Shown piece after piece: positions 57,600-64,000 of a DNA stretch of 64,000 bases (position 1 is the first letter of the stretch; each line of letters begins with the position of its first letter). The notes below the pieces were generated by a model. That model was given only the letters and a program-made list of their open reading frames with translations. It did not search any database and was not told the origin of the DNA. The translations under genes were made by a program, and so were the position numbers. The stretch comes from Bosea sp. 685 (lineage in GTDB: Bacteria > Pseudomonadota > Alphaproteobacteria > Rhizobiales > Beijerinckiaceae), in NCBI RefSeq assembly GCF_031884435.1, contig NZ_CP134778.1:124001-188000 (forward strand). The letters run 5' to 3'.

Positions 57600-58958
57600 C
57601 TACGGCATAGGCCGTGCATGTGAGGCGCTTCGTCGGCCGTCCCCTGGAGAAGACAGGCCAGCGCTCATTTGGTCCGCTGCGAATGCAGTACCGGAACCCA
57701 AAACCCAATCCGGAAAAAGTACGTCTCGCATTTTCCCGATCACGCTCTTGCGACCCCATTCTGCCGCACCAGTTTCCTGCAATTTGTGGCGCGCCCGCTT
57801 GAGTGCGAGCTGCATGGAACTGCGGGCGAGCAAGGCTGGCTGCCACCGTGCAATGGCCATGTGCACGAGCGTGAGGGCGCGGTATCCATCATGCTGGTCA
57901 AAGCTATTGGCGATCGAAATCAAGTACGGATGGCCCGACCCGGCTACCTCACCCGCTTCAAGCGAGATGAGGAGGCGAACCAGCCCCAAGGTACAATCGA
58001 ACGCTGGACTCGGCGCATAGTCCGGAATGCCCGCCTCATATGCAACTTCACGGAGGAGATCGTACGGATCGGGGGCCCCTTTTGTGAAAAAATGGCAGCC
58101 GCGATACGCGGTAAGCCAACGGCCCTTGAAAACATCAGCCCAGCGGTGCGGACGGGCCAACGAGGCCGCCTCTGCAATGGGTACGATGTGATGTCCCCAG
58201 CAAGCATCGTCCCCCTCCCCGCTATATGTCCAAGCGCGCAGCCGAAAGATGCCATCGGACTCGCTCATCGCAATCAGATCATTGTCGATCGAGAAGAGGA
58301 GGCCACCTTGATCGGCGATAATGTCCCTTACCGACGCTCTCAGAGCGCCTGTGGGGTCGAAATTCCGCATGACCCACAGCAGCGATGTGCCCATTCGGTC
58401 GTAGAAGGCGCGCCGGCCGTTGATCCCGTGCAGGGTAATCGTCGCCAGTTGCGCCTCCAGCACGATTTTGCTGTCGCCGCACGTGAACTGAACGTCGGGA
58501 AATCGACCGTAGGGGAATGTGTCGCGCATCGCATCGGTCGGGCGCTCATAGACACCGGTAGTGACCGGCCCCACGGACGGGTCTGCATCGGCGAGGCGGA
58601 CAAGCAGGGAGACGAGATTCCTATGGGCGTCGCCCTCCTGACGTCCATGGAATATCCTGCCGTTAATCTGATCTGGCGTGAGTTTTCTTTTGCTTTCCAG
58701 TGGGCATTCCAGAGAGCCGCGCGGCAGGTGCGACCAGAAATGGCGTCTCCCCGTAAACGATGGTGCATGCGGGTAGACCGGCTGGCGGCACATGGGACAA
58801 ACAAAGTGCCGTGGCCATCGCGCACGCGTTCTGACATGTGCGGTTGCCTGCAGACGGATGGTCGAGCGCAAATCTTCCATCAACGCAGCGATGTCGGCCG
58901 CAGAGATGTTCGTGTTGTTCTCGATGTCAATCGCGTAGGGGATACGAAGCTCGCGCAT
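57600..58958 (-). CDS. CoiA/DUF6035-like nuclease with zinc finger
   Basis: A 452-residue protein. An N-terminal zinc-finger-like region has Cys54-x2-Cys57, His73/His77 (RRHFWSH) and Cys85. A nuclease-like core follows: GRFPDVQF with Asp155 and IVLEAQLATITL with Glu168-x-Gln170, the E-x-Q variant of PD-(D/E)xK seen in competence protein CoiA and Vsr-like enzymes. Start at 58958 is chosen for its AAGGAT site; Met at 58985 is an alternative. First gene of an apparent two-gene operon with the NERD-STAND gene. Likely acts on foreign DNA (inference). Confidence 0.75.
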   Translation of the reverse strand: MRELRIPYAIDIENNTNISAADIAALMEDLRSTIRLQATAHVRTRARWPRHFVCPMCRQPVYPHAPSFTGRRHFWSHLPRGSLECPLESKRKLTPDQINGRIFHGRQEGDAHRNLVSLLVRLADADPSVGPVTTGVYERPTDAMRDTFPYGRFPDVQFTCGDSKIVLEAQLATITLHGINGRRAFYDRMGTSLLWVMRNFDPTGALRASVRDIIADQGGLLFSIDNDLIAMSESDGIFRLRAWTYSGEGDDACWGHHIVPIAEAASLARPHRWADVFKGRWLTAYRGCHFFTKGAPDPYDLLREVAYEAGIPDYAPSPAFDCTLGLVRLLISLEAGEVAGSGHPYLISIANSFDQHDGYRALTLVHMAIARWQPALLARSSMQLALKRARHKLQETGAAEWGRKSVIGKMRDVLFPDWVLGSGTAFAADQMSAGLSSPGDGRRSASHARPMP

Positions 58959-59151
58959 TCTAGCATCCTTTGCCTGCCCGTGCATGGTCGTGTCACGGGC
59001 GATCGTTTACCAGTGAGCTACAGACGCTCGCTCCGTCTAGCGTGACTTCTCGCTACTCTCTGGCAGCAGTGAATTTGGTCTATCTCGATTTTGAAGCGGC
59101 GCCACGCAATGCGTAGGATTCGGTCAGACGAATCGCTACTGGAGACGGAAC

Positions 59152-59499
59152 ATGACGCAGCGCACGCTGAAGCAACGCTTCGGGTTCGACATCCTGCTAG
59201 ACCCGGAAGACCGACTCGCCTACGCGCTCCTGCACTCAATGGCTTATGACGGTCATGGTGATTGGGGCGGCTGCGGCGTTGCGGAGCTCGATCTTGGCGA
59301 ATTCGCCGACACACTCGGCTGGCCCCGGGGCGTGACGCTGCGTCGGCTAAAAGAGATTGCGCCGAAGGTACGCGCCGTCTGTGTCGAGCGTCACGACACT
59401 ATCTTGTTTGCGCTGGCGGGCGCACAGCAAGAGGGGTTTTCGCATCTCTATAAAAGCCGCGGCTTTGAAGGGCTCCCGCCAAATCTCTTTAGCCGATAG
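59152..59499 (+). CDS. Hypothetical protein, 115 residues
   Basis: A soluble protein (MTQRTLKQRFGFDILLD...) preceded by a good GGAGAC site. Divergent from the nuclease operon, 193 bases apart. The segment DLGEFADTLGWPRGVTLRRLKEI could be a helix-turn-helix-like region, so a small regulator is possible. No family recognised. Confidence 0.65.
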   Translation: MTQRTLKQRFGFDILLDPEDRLAYALLHSMAYDGHGDWGGCGVAELDLGEFADTLGWPRGVTLRRLKEIAPKVRAVCVERHDTILFALAGAQQEGFSHLYKSRGFEGLPPNLFSR

Positions 59500-59575
59500 C
59501 GCAAAGAGGCCGGCCAGCGCGTCCGTGCTTGAGCTGGCGGGTCATTGGTGTGCCGGAATTTGCGGACACTTGGTC

Positions 59576-60676
59576 ATGGCAGACAACAAGCAGCAGCACT
59601 ACGTGCCAAAGGCTACCCTGCGGCATTTCGCTTGCGACCCGGATCGACAGCCCAAGCCGCGCTTGATCAACCTGATCAATATCAGTCGTGGCAAAGTTGT
59701 TCGGGGAGCGTCGCTGGCCGATCAGTGCTATCGCGACTATTTTTACGGCAAGGATACGAGAGTCGAGAAGGCTCTGGGAGGCGCAGAGGGCTATTTCGCT
59801 TCTCTCGTTCGAAAGATGATCACAACACGTTCAATCGACGAACGTGATGGCTGGCATCTGGTCCAGATGGTTTCACTGCAACGCGGCAGGACACTGCGTG
59901 CCGAGCAGGAACTCAACGGCATGACCGATAAGATGATCAAGTTGTTCATGTTCAACAAGATCGGCGAGGACGATTTGCGCCGCGTCCGTATCGGGCTGGA
60001 GGGCGCCGCGCGGCTCAATGTTGCTCAATCTCTTGCGATCAGCCCGATGCTGCTGGATCTCAAACGCTTTTTAATCGTCAACGAAACGAGCGTTCCGTTT
60101 GTTATTGCCGATAATCCCGTCGTTTCGACCAACTGGTTTGGGAGGAAGAACGATCCGCGCCGGATGGTCGGGATCGCCCGATCCGGATTGCAGATGATTT
60201 TGCCGCTGACGCCCAAGTTTGCGCTGATGATGCACGATAACAATGTCTACAACGCGGAGTCGGATCATAACGTCATAGCGCTTGCCAACAGCGCTGAGGC
60301 GTCCGCATTGAACGAGCTTCAATGGATGAACGCCTATCAGAACGTCTATTCCCCGCCGACACTTGAGCACGAGCGTGTCGAGGCGTTGCTCCGCATTCCA
60401 CGGCCAGAAGGCAGTCTATACGAGTTCAAGAGGCTGGAGCGCCTGGCTGATGACGGGAAGTTCCAGGCCACTGACAAGGACGAGTTCTCGCCGCCCAGCG
60501 AGGGAGTGAAGTCAGAACTGGTTGTCCACTCTGCAAGGGCTTTGCCACGAGATGCCCGGCTTCGGGCCGTTAGGCTCCGGGATAAGGCTGTCGTTTTCGA
60601 CGACGGGTCCATGGCGTCGCCACAACGAGATCCGGTTTGGGAGGATAAGCGTTCTCACAGAAGCTGCCGAAGGTGA
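59576..60676 (+). CDS. DUF4238-family protein
   Basis: A 366-residue protein beginning with the family signature QQHYVPKATLRHFA, followed by FVIADNPVVSTNW (the segment typical of DUF4238) and ILPLTPKFALMM. Function unknown; members are scattered and often sit in accessory or defence islands. ATG 59576 gives the family N-terminus; the frame is open further upstream but overlaps the previous gene. The last ~70 residues are lysine/arginine-rich and not conserved. Confidence 0.82.
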   Translation: MADNKQQHYVPKATLRHFACDPDRQPKPRLINLINISRGKVVRGASLADQCYRDYFYGKDTRVEKALGGAEGYFASLVRKMITTRSIDERDGWHLVQMVSLQRGRTLRAEQELNGMTDKMIKLFMFNKIGEDDLRRVRIGLEGAARLNVAQSLAISPMLLDLKRFLIVNETSVPFVIADNPVVSTNWFGRKNDPRRMVGIARSGLQMILPLTPKFALMMHDNNVYNAESDHNVIALANSAEASALNELQWMNAYQNVYSPPTLEHERVEALLRIPRPEGSLYEFKRLERLADDGKFQATDKDEFSPPSEGVKSELVVHSARALPRDARLRAVRLRDKAVVFDDGSMASPQRDPVWEDKRSHRSCRR

Positions 60677-60748
60677 CCGCAACCTAGCAAAAACTGCGAA
60701 TTGTGGTAACAGTGGCAACATATCGCCACGCTCACCCGGGAGACGCAT

Positions 60749-61005
60749 ATGCCGGTCACTACCTTGTCCAGCCGCGACCTCAACGCCGATCTCGGGCGTG
60801 CGAAGCGCGCAGCCAACGACGGCCCCGTCATCATTACCGATCACGGCAAGCCTGCTCATGTCTTGCTGTCATTCTCCGAGTACCAGCGCATCATCGGAAA
60901 ACAGCAGAGCGTTGTCGACGAACTCGGCCTTCCACCCGGCATCGAAGACATCGATGTCGAATTCCCCGCTCGCGCGAAATGCCTGGCCAGATCGACCTCT
61001 CCTGA
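60749..61005 (+). pseudogene. Phd/YefM antitoxin with C-terminal frameshift
   Basis: Antitoxin fold: MPVTTLSSRDLNADLGRAKR, then DGPVIITDHGKPAHVLLSFSEYQRI. Frame changes after DIDVEFP in the CCCC run at 60964-60967: one extra C would give RSREMPGQIDLS and a TGA overlapping the toxin start (TGATG), the usual arrangement. Read literally it continues to 61066 with an unrelated tail overlapping the toxin gene. Confidence 0.8.
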
Positions 61006-61421
61006 TGTTCATTCTCGATACGAACGTCATCTCCGAGCTGCGCAAGGTGCGGGCCGGAAAGGCTGATCCCAAAGTCAGCAACTGGGCGCGTCAAACGCCG
61101 GGAGCCAGTCTCTTCCTGTCTACGATCGTGGTCCAGGAACTCGAGATCGGAACGCTGCAGTTAGAGCGGAAGGATCCCGCACAAGGTGCCATCCTGCGCA
61201 CCTGGTTGGAGGAGCACGTCCTGCCCACGTTTCACGACCGGATTCTTCCGGTCGACACCAATGTCGCTCGCAAGAGCGCCACGCTACACGTCCCCAACCC
61301 TCGACCTTACCGGGACGGCTTCATCGGCGCCACTGCGCTGGTTTTCGGAATGACATTGGTCACGCGTAACACGGACGATTTCGAAAGAACCGGCGTGCGC
61401 CTGCTGAACCCGTGGCTCTGA
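61005..61421 (+). CDS. vapC: VapC-type PIN-domain toxin
   Basis: A 138-residue PIN ribonuclease: MFILDTNVISELRK with first Asp, VVQELEIG with Glu, PYRDGFIGATAL and VTRNTDDFERTGV with further acidic residues. It cleaves RNA unless bound by the antitoxin encoded just upstream. Such modules stabilise mobile islands. Confidence 0.92.
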   Translation: MFILDTNVISELRKVRAGKADPKVSNWARQTPGASLFLSTIVVQELEIGTLQLERKDPAQGAILRTWLEEHVLPTFHDRILPVDTNVARKSATLHVPNPRPYRDGFIGATALVFGMTLVTRNTDDFERTGVRLLNPWL

Positions 61422-61457
61422 CCGCAAGCTTAGCGTCACGGTTACGGTGAAAAAGAC

Positions 61458-61485
61458 CCGGACGGGCTGGGAAGCCACCGTCCGG
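61458..61485. terminator. Hairpin after vapC
   Basis: Stem CCGGACGG/CCGTCCGG, 12-base loop, flanked by GTGAAAAAG and CTCACTTTTC, so it could end transcription from either side. Located 37 bases after vapC. Confidence 0.55.
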
Positions 61486-61641
61486 ATCTCACTTTTCATA
61501 GCGTAGCCAAACGGTCGGTGGGCGTTGACGCGCCCGCCAGCCACTTCGGAATATGCGCCTAGCCCCGCGCCTCTTCAAGAAGCGCGGCTGCCTACGCAGC
61601 CGATCCATCGATCCTCTGAAATTGGGAGACCCTATCGGGTT

Positions 61642-62005
61642 CGAAATCCCAAGGAGGACGAAGACGATGACCACGATCGCTGCGCTCACCAGCCTCCGCA
61701 ACATCGCCCTCGACCGTGCCGACGCCTGCGAGACCGTACTCGCGATGAACCTGCACTTCGGCGTGGCACGCGAGATCGGCCGGATCATCAACGAGCTGCG
61801 CCACGGCTGCATCGACATACCAAGCCGCCGTCGAGCCAGGTCTCGCGGTTTGTCCGACGAGCAAAGACGCGCTGCTCCATCGCACAGTGACCACACTTCC
61901 TGACACAAGCTCCCAGCGCGGGAACGCCCGCCGACCATAGAATCGAACATGGAATCTGGACGAAACCAGATTGGCGCGAAATCCCAAGGAAGGACGATCA
62001 CGATG
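61642..62005 (+). repeat. Repeated translation-start module
   Basis: CGAAATCCCAAGGAGGACGA at 61642-61661 and CGAAATCCCAAGGAAGGACG at 61977-61996, each running on through near-identical bases to ATG (61667 and 62003). Both hold the ribosome site of a small gene, so leader and start region are duplicated though the proteins differ. Confidence 0.7.
61667..61903 (+). CDS. Small hypothetical protein 1
   Basis: A 78-residue protein (MTTIAALTSLRNIALDRADACETVL...) with a strong AAGGAGG site and a basic tail. Upstream lie two overlapping, mutually exclusive hairpins (CCGCGC/GCGCGG with 61565-61587, and GGCTGC/GCAGCC at 61586-61601). Function unknown; small proteins of this kind are common on rhizobial plasmids and integrative elements. 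Confidence 0.65.
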   Translation: MTTIAALTSLRNIALDRADACETVLAMNLHFGVAREIGRIINELRHGCIDIPSRRRARSRGLSDEQRRAAPSHSDHTS

Positions 62006-62362
62006 GCCTTTAGCCACGCGCTCTCGCTGATGTCGACGCTCGACGGACGCCGCCGCATCGACACCATCCTGCTCACCACTGAGTGCTTTGGTCAGCGGCG
62101 GAGCGTGCGCGAGGCCCTGTCCGCCAAGATCGCCGGTAACACGGAGCTGTTCGACCTCGTCGAAACCGGACCTGGTGTCGAGATCCCGTTTGAGACCATG
62201 AGCTCACTCGAAATCAACGACAAAGCTGGAATCGCCAACGGCGTCGACGCCGAGTTGAGCGTCCTGCTCGCCCTCAAAGAGGCTAAGAGCGCGGTCGAGA
62301 AGAACGCCCGCGACCGGGGTTCCCCGCCGACAATCTTCATCGAGCTCATCAGCAGCCTCTAA
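62003..62362 (+). CDS. Small hypothetical protein 2
   Basis: A 119-residue acidic protein (MAFSHALSLMSTLDGRRRID...) sharing the start module of the preceding gene. It is followed directly by a strong terminator, so the two small genes probably form one transcript. No family recognised. Confidence 0.65.
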   Translation: MAFSHALSLMSTLDGRRRIDTILLTTECFGQRRSVREALSAKIAGNTELFDLVETGPGVEIPFETMSSLEINDKAGIANGVDAELSVLLALKEAKSAVEKNARDRGSPPTIFIELISSL

Positions 62363-62366
62363 CGAG

Positions 62367-62401
62367 AAAGGGCGGCCAACCCTAAGGTGGCCGCCCTTTT
62401 T
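62367..62401 (+). terminator. Strong intrinsic terminator
   Basis: 12-base perfect stem AAAGGGCGGCCA/TGGCCGCCCTTT, 9-base loop, ending in TTTTT, four bases after the stop of small protein 2. Confidence 0.9.
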
Positions 62402-62423
62402 CGTGCCGAAGGGCACAAACCCC

Positions 62424-63968
62424 TTAGAGCTCGATATCCGCGAAATCCAGCTTACTCAGGTTACGCAGATTTTCGATCCGCCCCTGTTCGTCCTTCTCGG
62501 CAAAGGCAATCAAATCATCCGATGTCGGCGGCGTATAGTCATAACGACCTGCCTCCTCAAAAATCCAACCGTCGAGGACATCCTGGTGCAGTTCCCTCGG
62601 GAACGCCCAGGCCGGGAAGCGCTGATGAATGCGACATGTGCGGTCCTTCGCTGGATCATCGCCCGCCCAGGCCAGAAGGTCGAGCCGCGAGAACCCGTCA
62701 AACCAAGTCATGGCATCGACGATCTTGCGATAAATCGCCTGCTCGGTCCAAGTCAGACGACCGATAAACCGCACCTCGTCATTCATGACGCGCACCTTCG
62801 CCGTGGTCAGGTCAATCTCCCCACGCTCGACCTGATCGGCACGACGTTCCACCGACACCAAACGGCGCTCGATGAACGGCCACACCCAGAACCGCTCGCG
62901 CTCCTCTGCAACTGCCTCCTCGAACTTGCTGCGGCGCTGCCAGCAAAATCCGTGAGCCGAGCCATAGCGCCGGATATAAACGTCGTAGTCGGCTACCGGA
63001 AAATCGACACCGTTGAAATAATAGGACTTCATCCAGAGCTGAAGATCCTCTTCGGACATCCCGAGCGACGGATCGTTCCGATCGAACGTCGGCTCATGCC
63101 GCGACAGACCGAAGCCCTTGAACAGGGCACGGATCTCCGGCCTCACCCTCTCCGCATCCGCGGCATCGGTGAAATCGTAATCGTGACGCTTCGCGCCATC
63201 CTGGCCGCGGACCCAATCAGGCGCGCATTCATGAAGCTCCCTGCGGTGCGACTGCAGATAGGCGGCCATAATGATTTCACCGTCGATCGTCATCTCGGCG
63301 CCGGCAGTGAATTCCCGCAGCGCGGCCAGACGATAATTGTTGAGACGCTCGGCGGCCGCACGCGGATCAAAGGACGGGGCCTCCGCAACCGCCGGCGCTG
63401 ACGCGACGATCGCCTCTTCGGAGACGGTCACGACCAGGTCGACTGCTGCCGCCACATTCTGCTTCGCCGCAATCGTGTCGACCAGCAGCTCCCGCCCCAC
63501 CGCCGGCGCAGCCTGCGGCGCGACCGAACGGGCAGGGGAGGCAGTGACGGGGGAGACCTTTGAGCCTTCGCGCACGCCACGCTTCGGAAACTGCTTGCCC
63601 ATCGCACGAAGTCGACCCGCGTCCGTTTTCGCCCGCGACGGACGGGCAGGACGCGTGTCGCCTGGACCATATTTGCGAGGCCGCCCACGACCGCGCTTCT
63701 CGATGCCCGCGGATCCGAGAAGACCGTGCTGCGCCGCGACGGCATTCGCGACATCGCGATTATACCGACCGCCGACCAGCGACATCCTGATCAGCCCAAC
63801 ACGCTCGTTCGAGCTCGCCGTGATGCAGTCGACCTCTGCGATCCTGGCCTCGAACTCAGCCTGAAGACGCGCACGGGCAGCCTGACCGAAAACATCGGCC
63901 AAGCGCTGGTACCGCGCCTCCTGCAGCTGGGGACGCTCGGTGCCCCACCAATACTCATAAACCGCCAT
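62424..63968 (-). CDS. Large hypothetical protein with AT-hook-like motif
   Basis: A 514-residue soluble protein. An N-terminal helical region is followed by a basic RGRGRPRKYG (AT-hook-like, ~residues 92-101), a low-complexity Ala/Pro/Val linker, and a C-terminal part rich in Trp, Glu and Arg (RFWVWPFIERRLVSVERRADQVERG). An AGGA site precedes the ATG. DNA binding is suggested by the motif only. No family recognised; orientation is convergent with the small genes. Confidence 0.7.
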   Translation of the reverse strand: MAVYEYWWGTERPQLQEARYQRLADVFGQAARARLQAEFEARIAEVDCITASSNERVGLIRMSLVGGRYNRDVANAVAAQHGLLGSAGIEKRGRGRPRKYGPGDTRPARPSRAKTDAGRLRAMGKQFPKRGVREGSKVSPVTASPARSVAPQAAPAVGRELLVDTIAAKQNVAAAVDLVVTVSEEAIVASAPAVAEAPSFDPRAAAERLNNYRLAALREFTAGAEMTIDGEIIMAAYLQSHRRELHECAPDWVRGQDGAKRHDYDFTDAADAERVRPEIRALFKGFGLSRHEPTFDRNDPSLGMSEEDLQLWMKSYYFNGVDFPVADYDVYIRRYGSAHGFCWQRRSKFEEAVAEERERFWVWPFIERRLVSVERRADQVERGEIDLTTAKVRVMNDEVRFIGRLTWTEQAIYRKIVDAMTWFDGFSRLDLLAWAGDDPAKDRTCRIHQRFPAWAFPRELHQDVLDGWIFEEAGRYDYTPPTSDDLIAFAEKDEQGRIENLRNLSKLDFADIEL

Positions 63969-64000
63969 TGCTGATCCTGGAGCTCGCCCGGGCCAAGCCG

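Overview
The window looks like chromosome of a high-GC alphaproteobacterium, most likely Hyphomicrobiales (Bosea/Chelatococcus-like; genus is a guess). The evidence is the AapJQMP-type amino-acid transporter, a PccR-type regulator beside propionyl-CoA carboxylase, BioY inside a carboxylase operon, a chemoreceptor ending in a CheR-tether pentapeptide, and the overall codon use. Metabolic genes fill positions 1-50,800 and mobile or defence-type DNA fills 50,800-64,000. I saw no rRNA, tRNA, CRISPR array, integrase or origin.

Layout. (A) 1-14,645: 3' end of a dihydrolipoyl dehydrogenase gene, RidA, oxidoreductase, two cupin paralogues, GST, a DsbA-like isomerase, an amino-acid ABC ATPase, XRE-cupin regulator, MOSC protein plus [2Fe-2S] reductase, a PLP gamma-lyase-type enzyme, and aapJQM. 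(B) 14,707-24,751: pccR, then pccB, a small ORF, pccA, bioY, mutA and mutB, i.e. propionyl-CoA to succinyl-CoA with its own biotin importer. (C) 25,041-31,335: a second, decayed set of block-A-type genes (RidA, DsbA-like isomerase, amino-acid binding protein, remnants of ABC genes, PLP enzyme, XRE-cupin regulator). (D) 31,641-35,549: CobW chaperone and cobalt-type nitrile hydratase with an AraC/GlxA-type regulator. (E) 35,610-42,000: sigma-54 activator with its divergent target operon (hydrolase and MHS transporter), ureohydrolase, TauE exporter. (F) 42,115-50,814: chemoreceptor and a partial homoprotocatechuate meta-cleavage cluster with MarR regulator and palindromic operators. (G) 50,815-54,014: a regulator remnant cut by an ISNCY-type element, and an IS30 element. 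(H) 54,282-63,968: a candidate two-gene defence operon (NERD-STAND ATPase plus CoiA-like nuclease), a DUF4238 protein, a Phd/VapC toxin-antitoxin pair and unknown proteins.

How it may work together. Blocks A-C can be read as one catabolic programme: uptake of an amino acid, PLP-dependent gamma-elimination to an enamine, RidA hydrolysis to 2-oxobutyrate, oxidative decarboxylation by a 2-oxoacid dehydrogenase (only its E3 is visible), then PCC and methylmalonyl-CoA mutase to succinyl-CoA. A palindrome with core CAAC-NN-GTTG occurs upstream of the ATPase gene, between the XRE-cupin regulator and MOSC genes, and twice upstream of the second binding-protein gene, suggesting one regulator for both blocks.

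Several genes (ABC ATPase fragment near 27,870, XRE-cupin regulator near 31,233, AraC regulator near 34,737, antitoxin near 60,965) each lack exactly one base in a G or C run. Either the assembly has systematic homopolymer errors or these genes are decaying in the same way.
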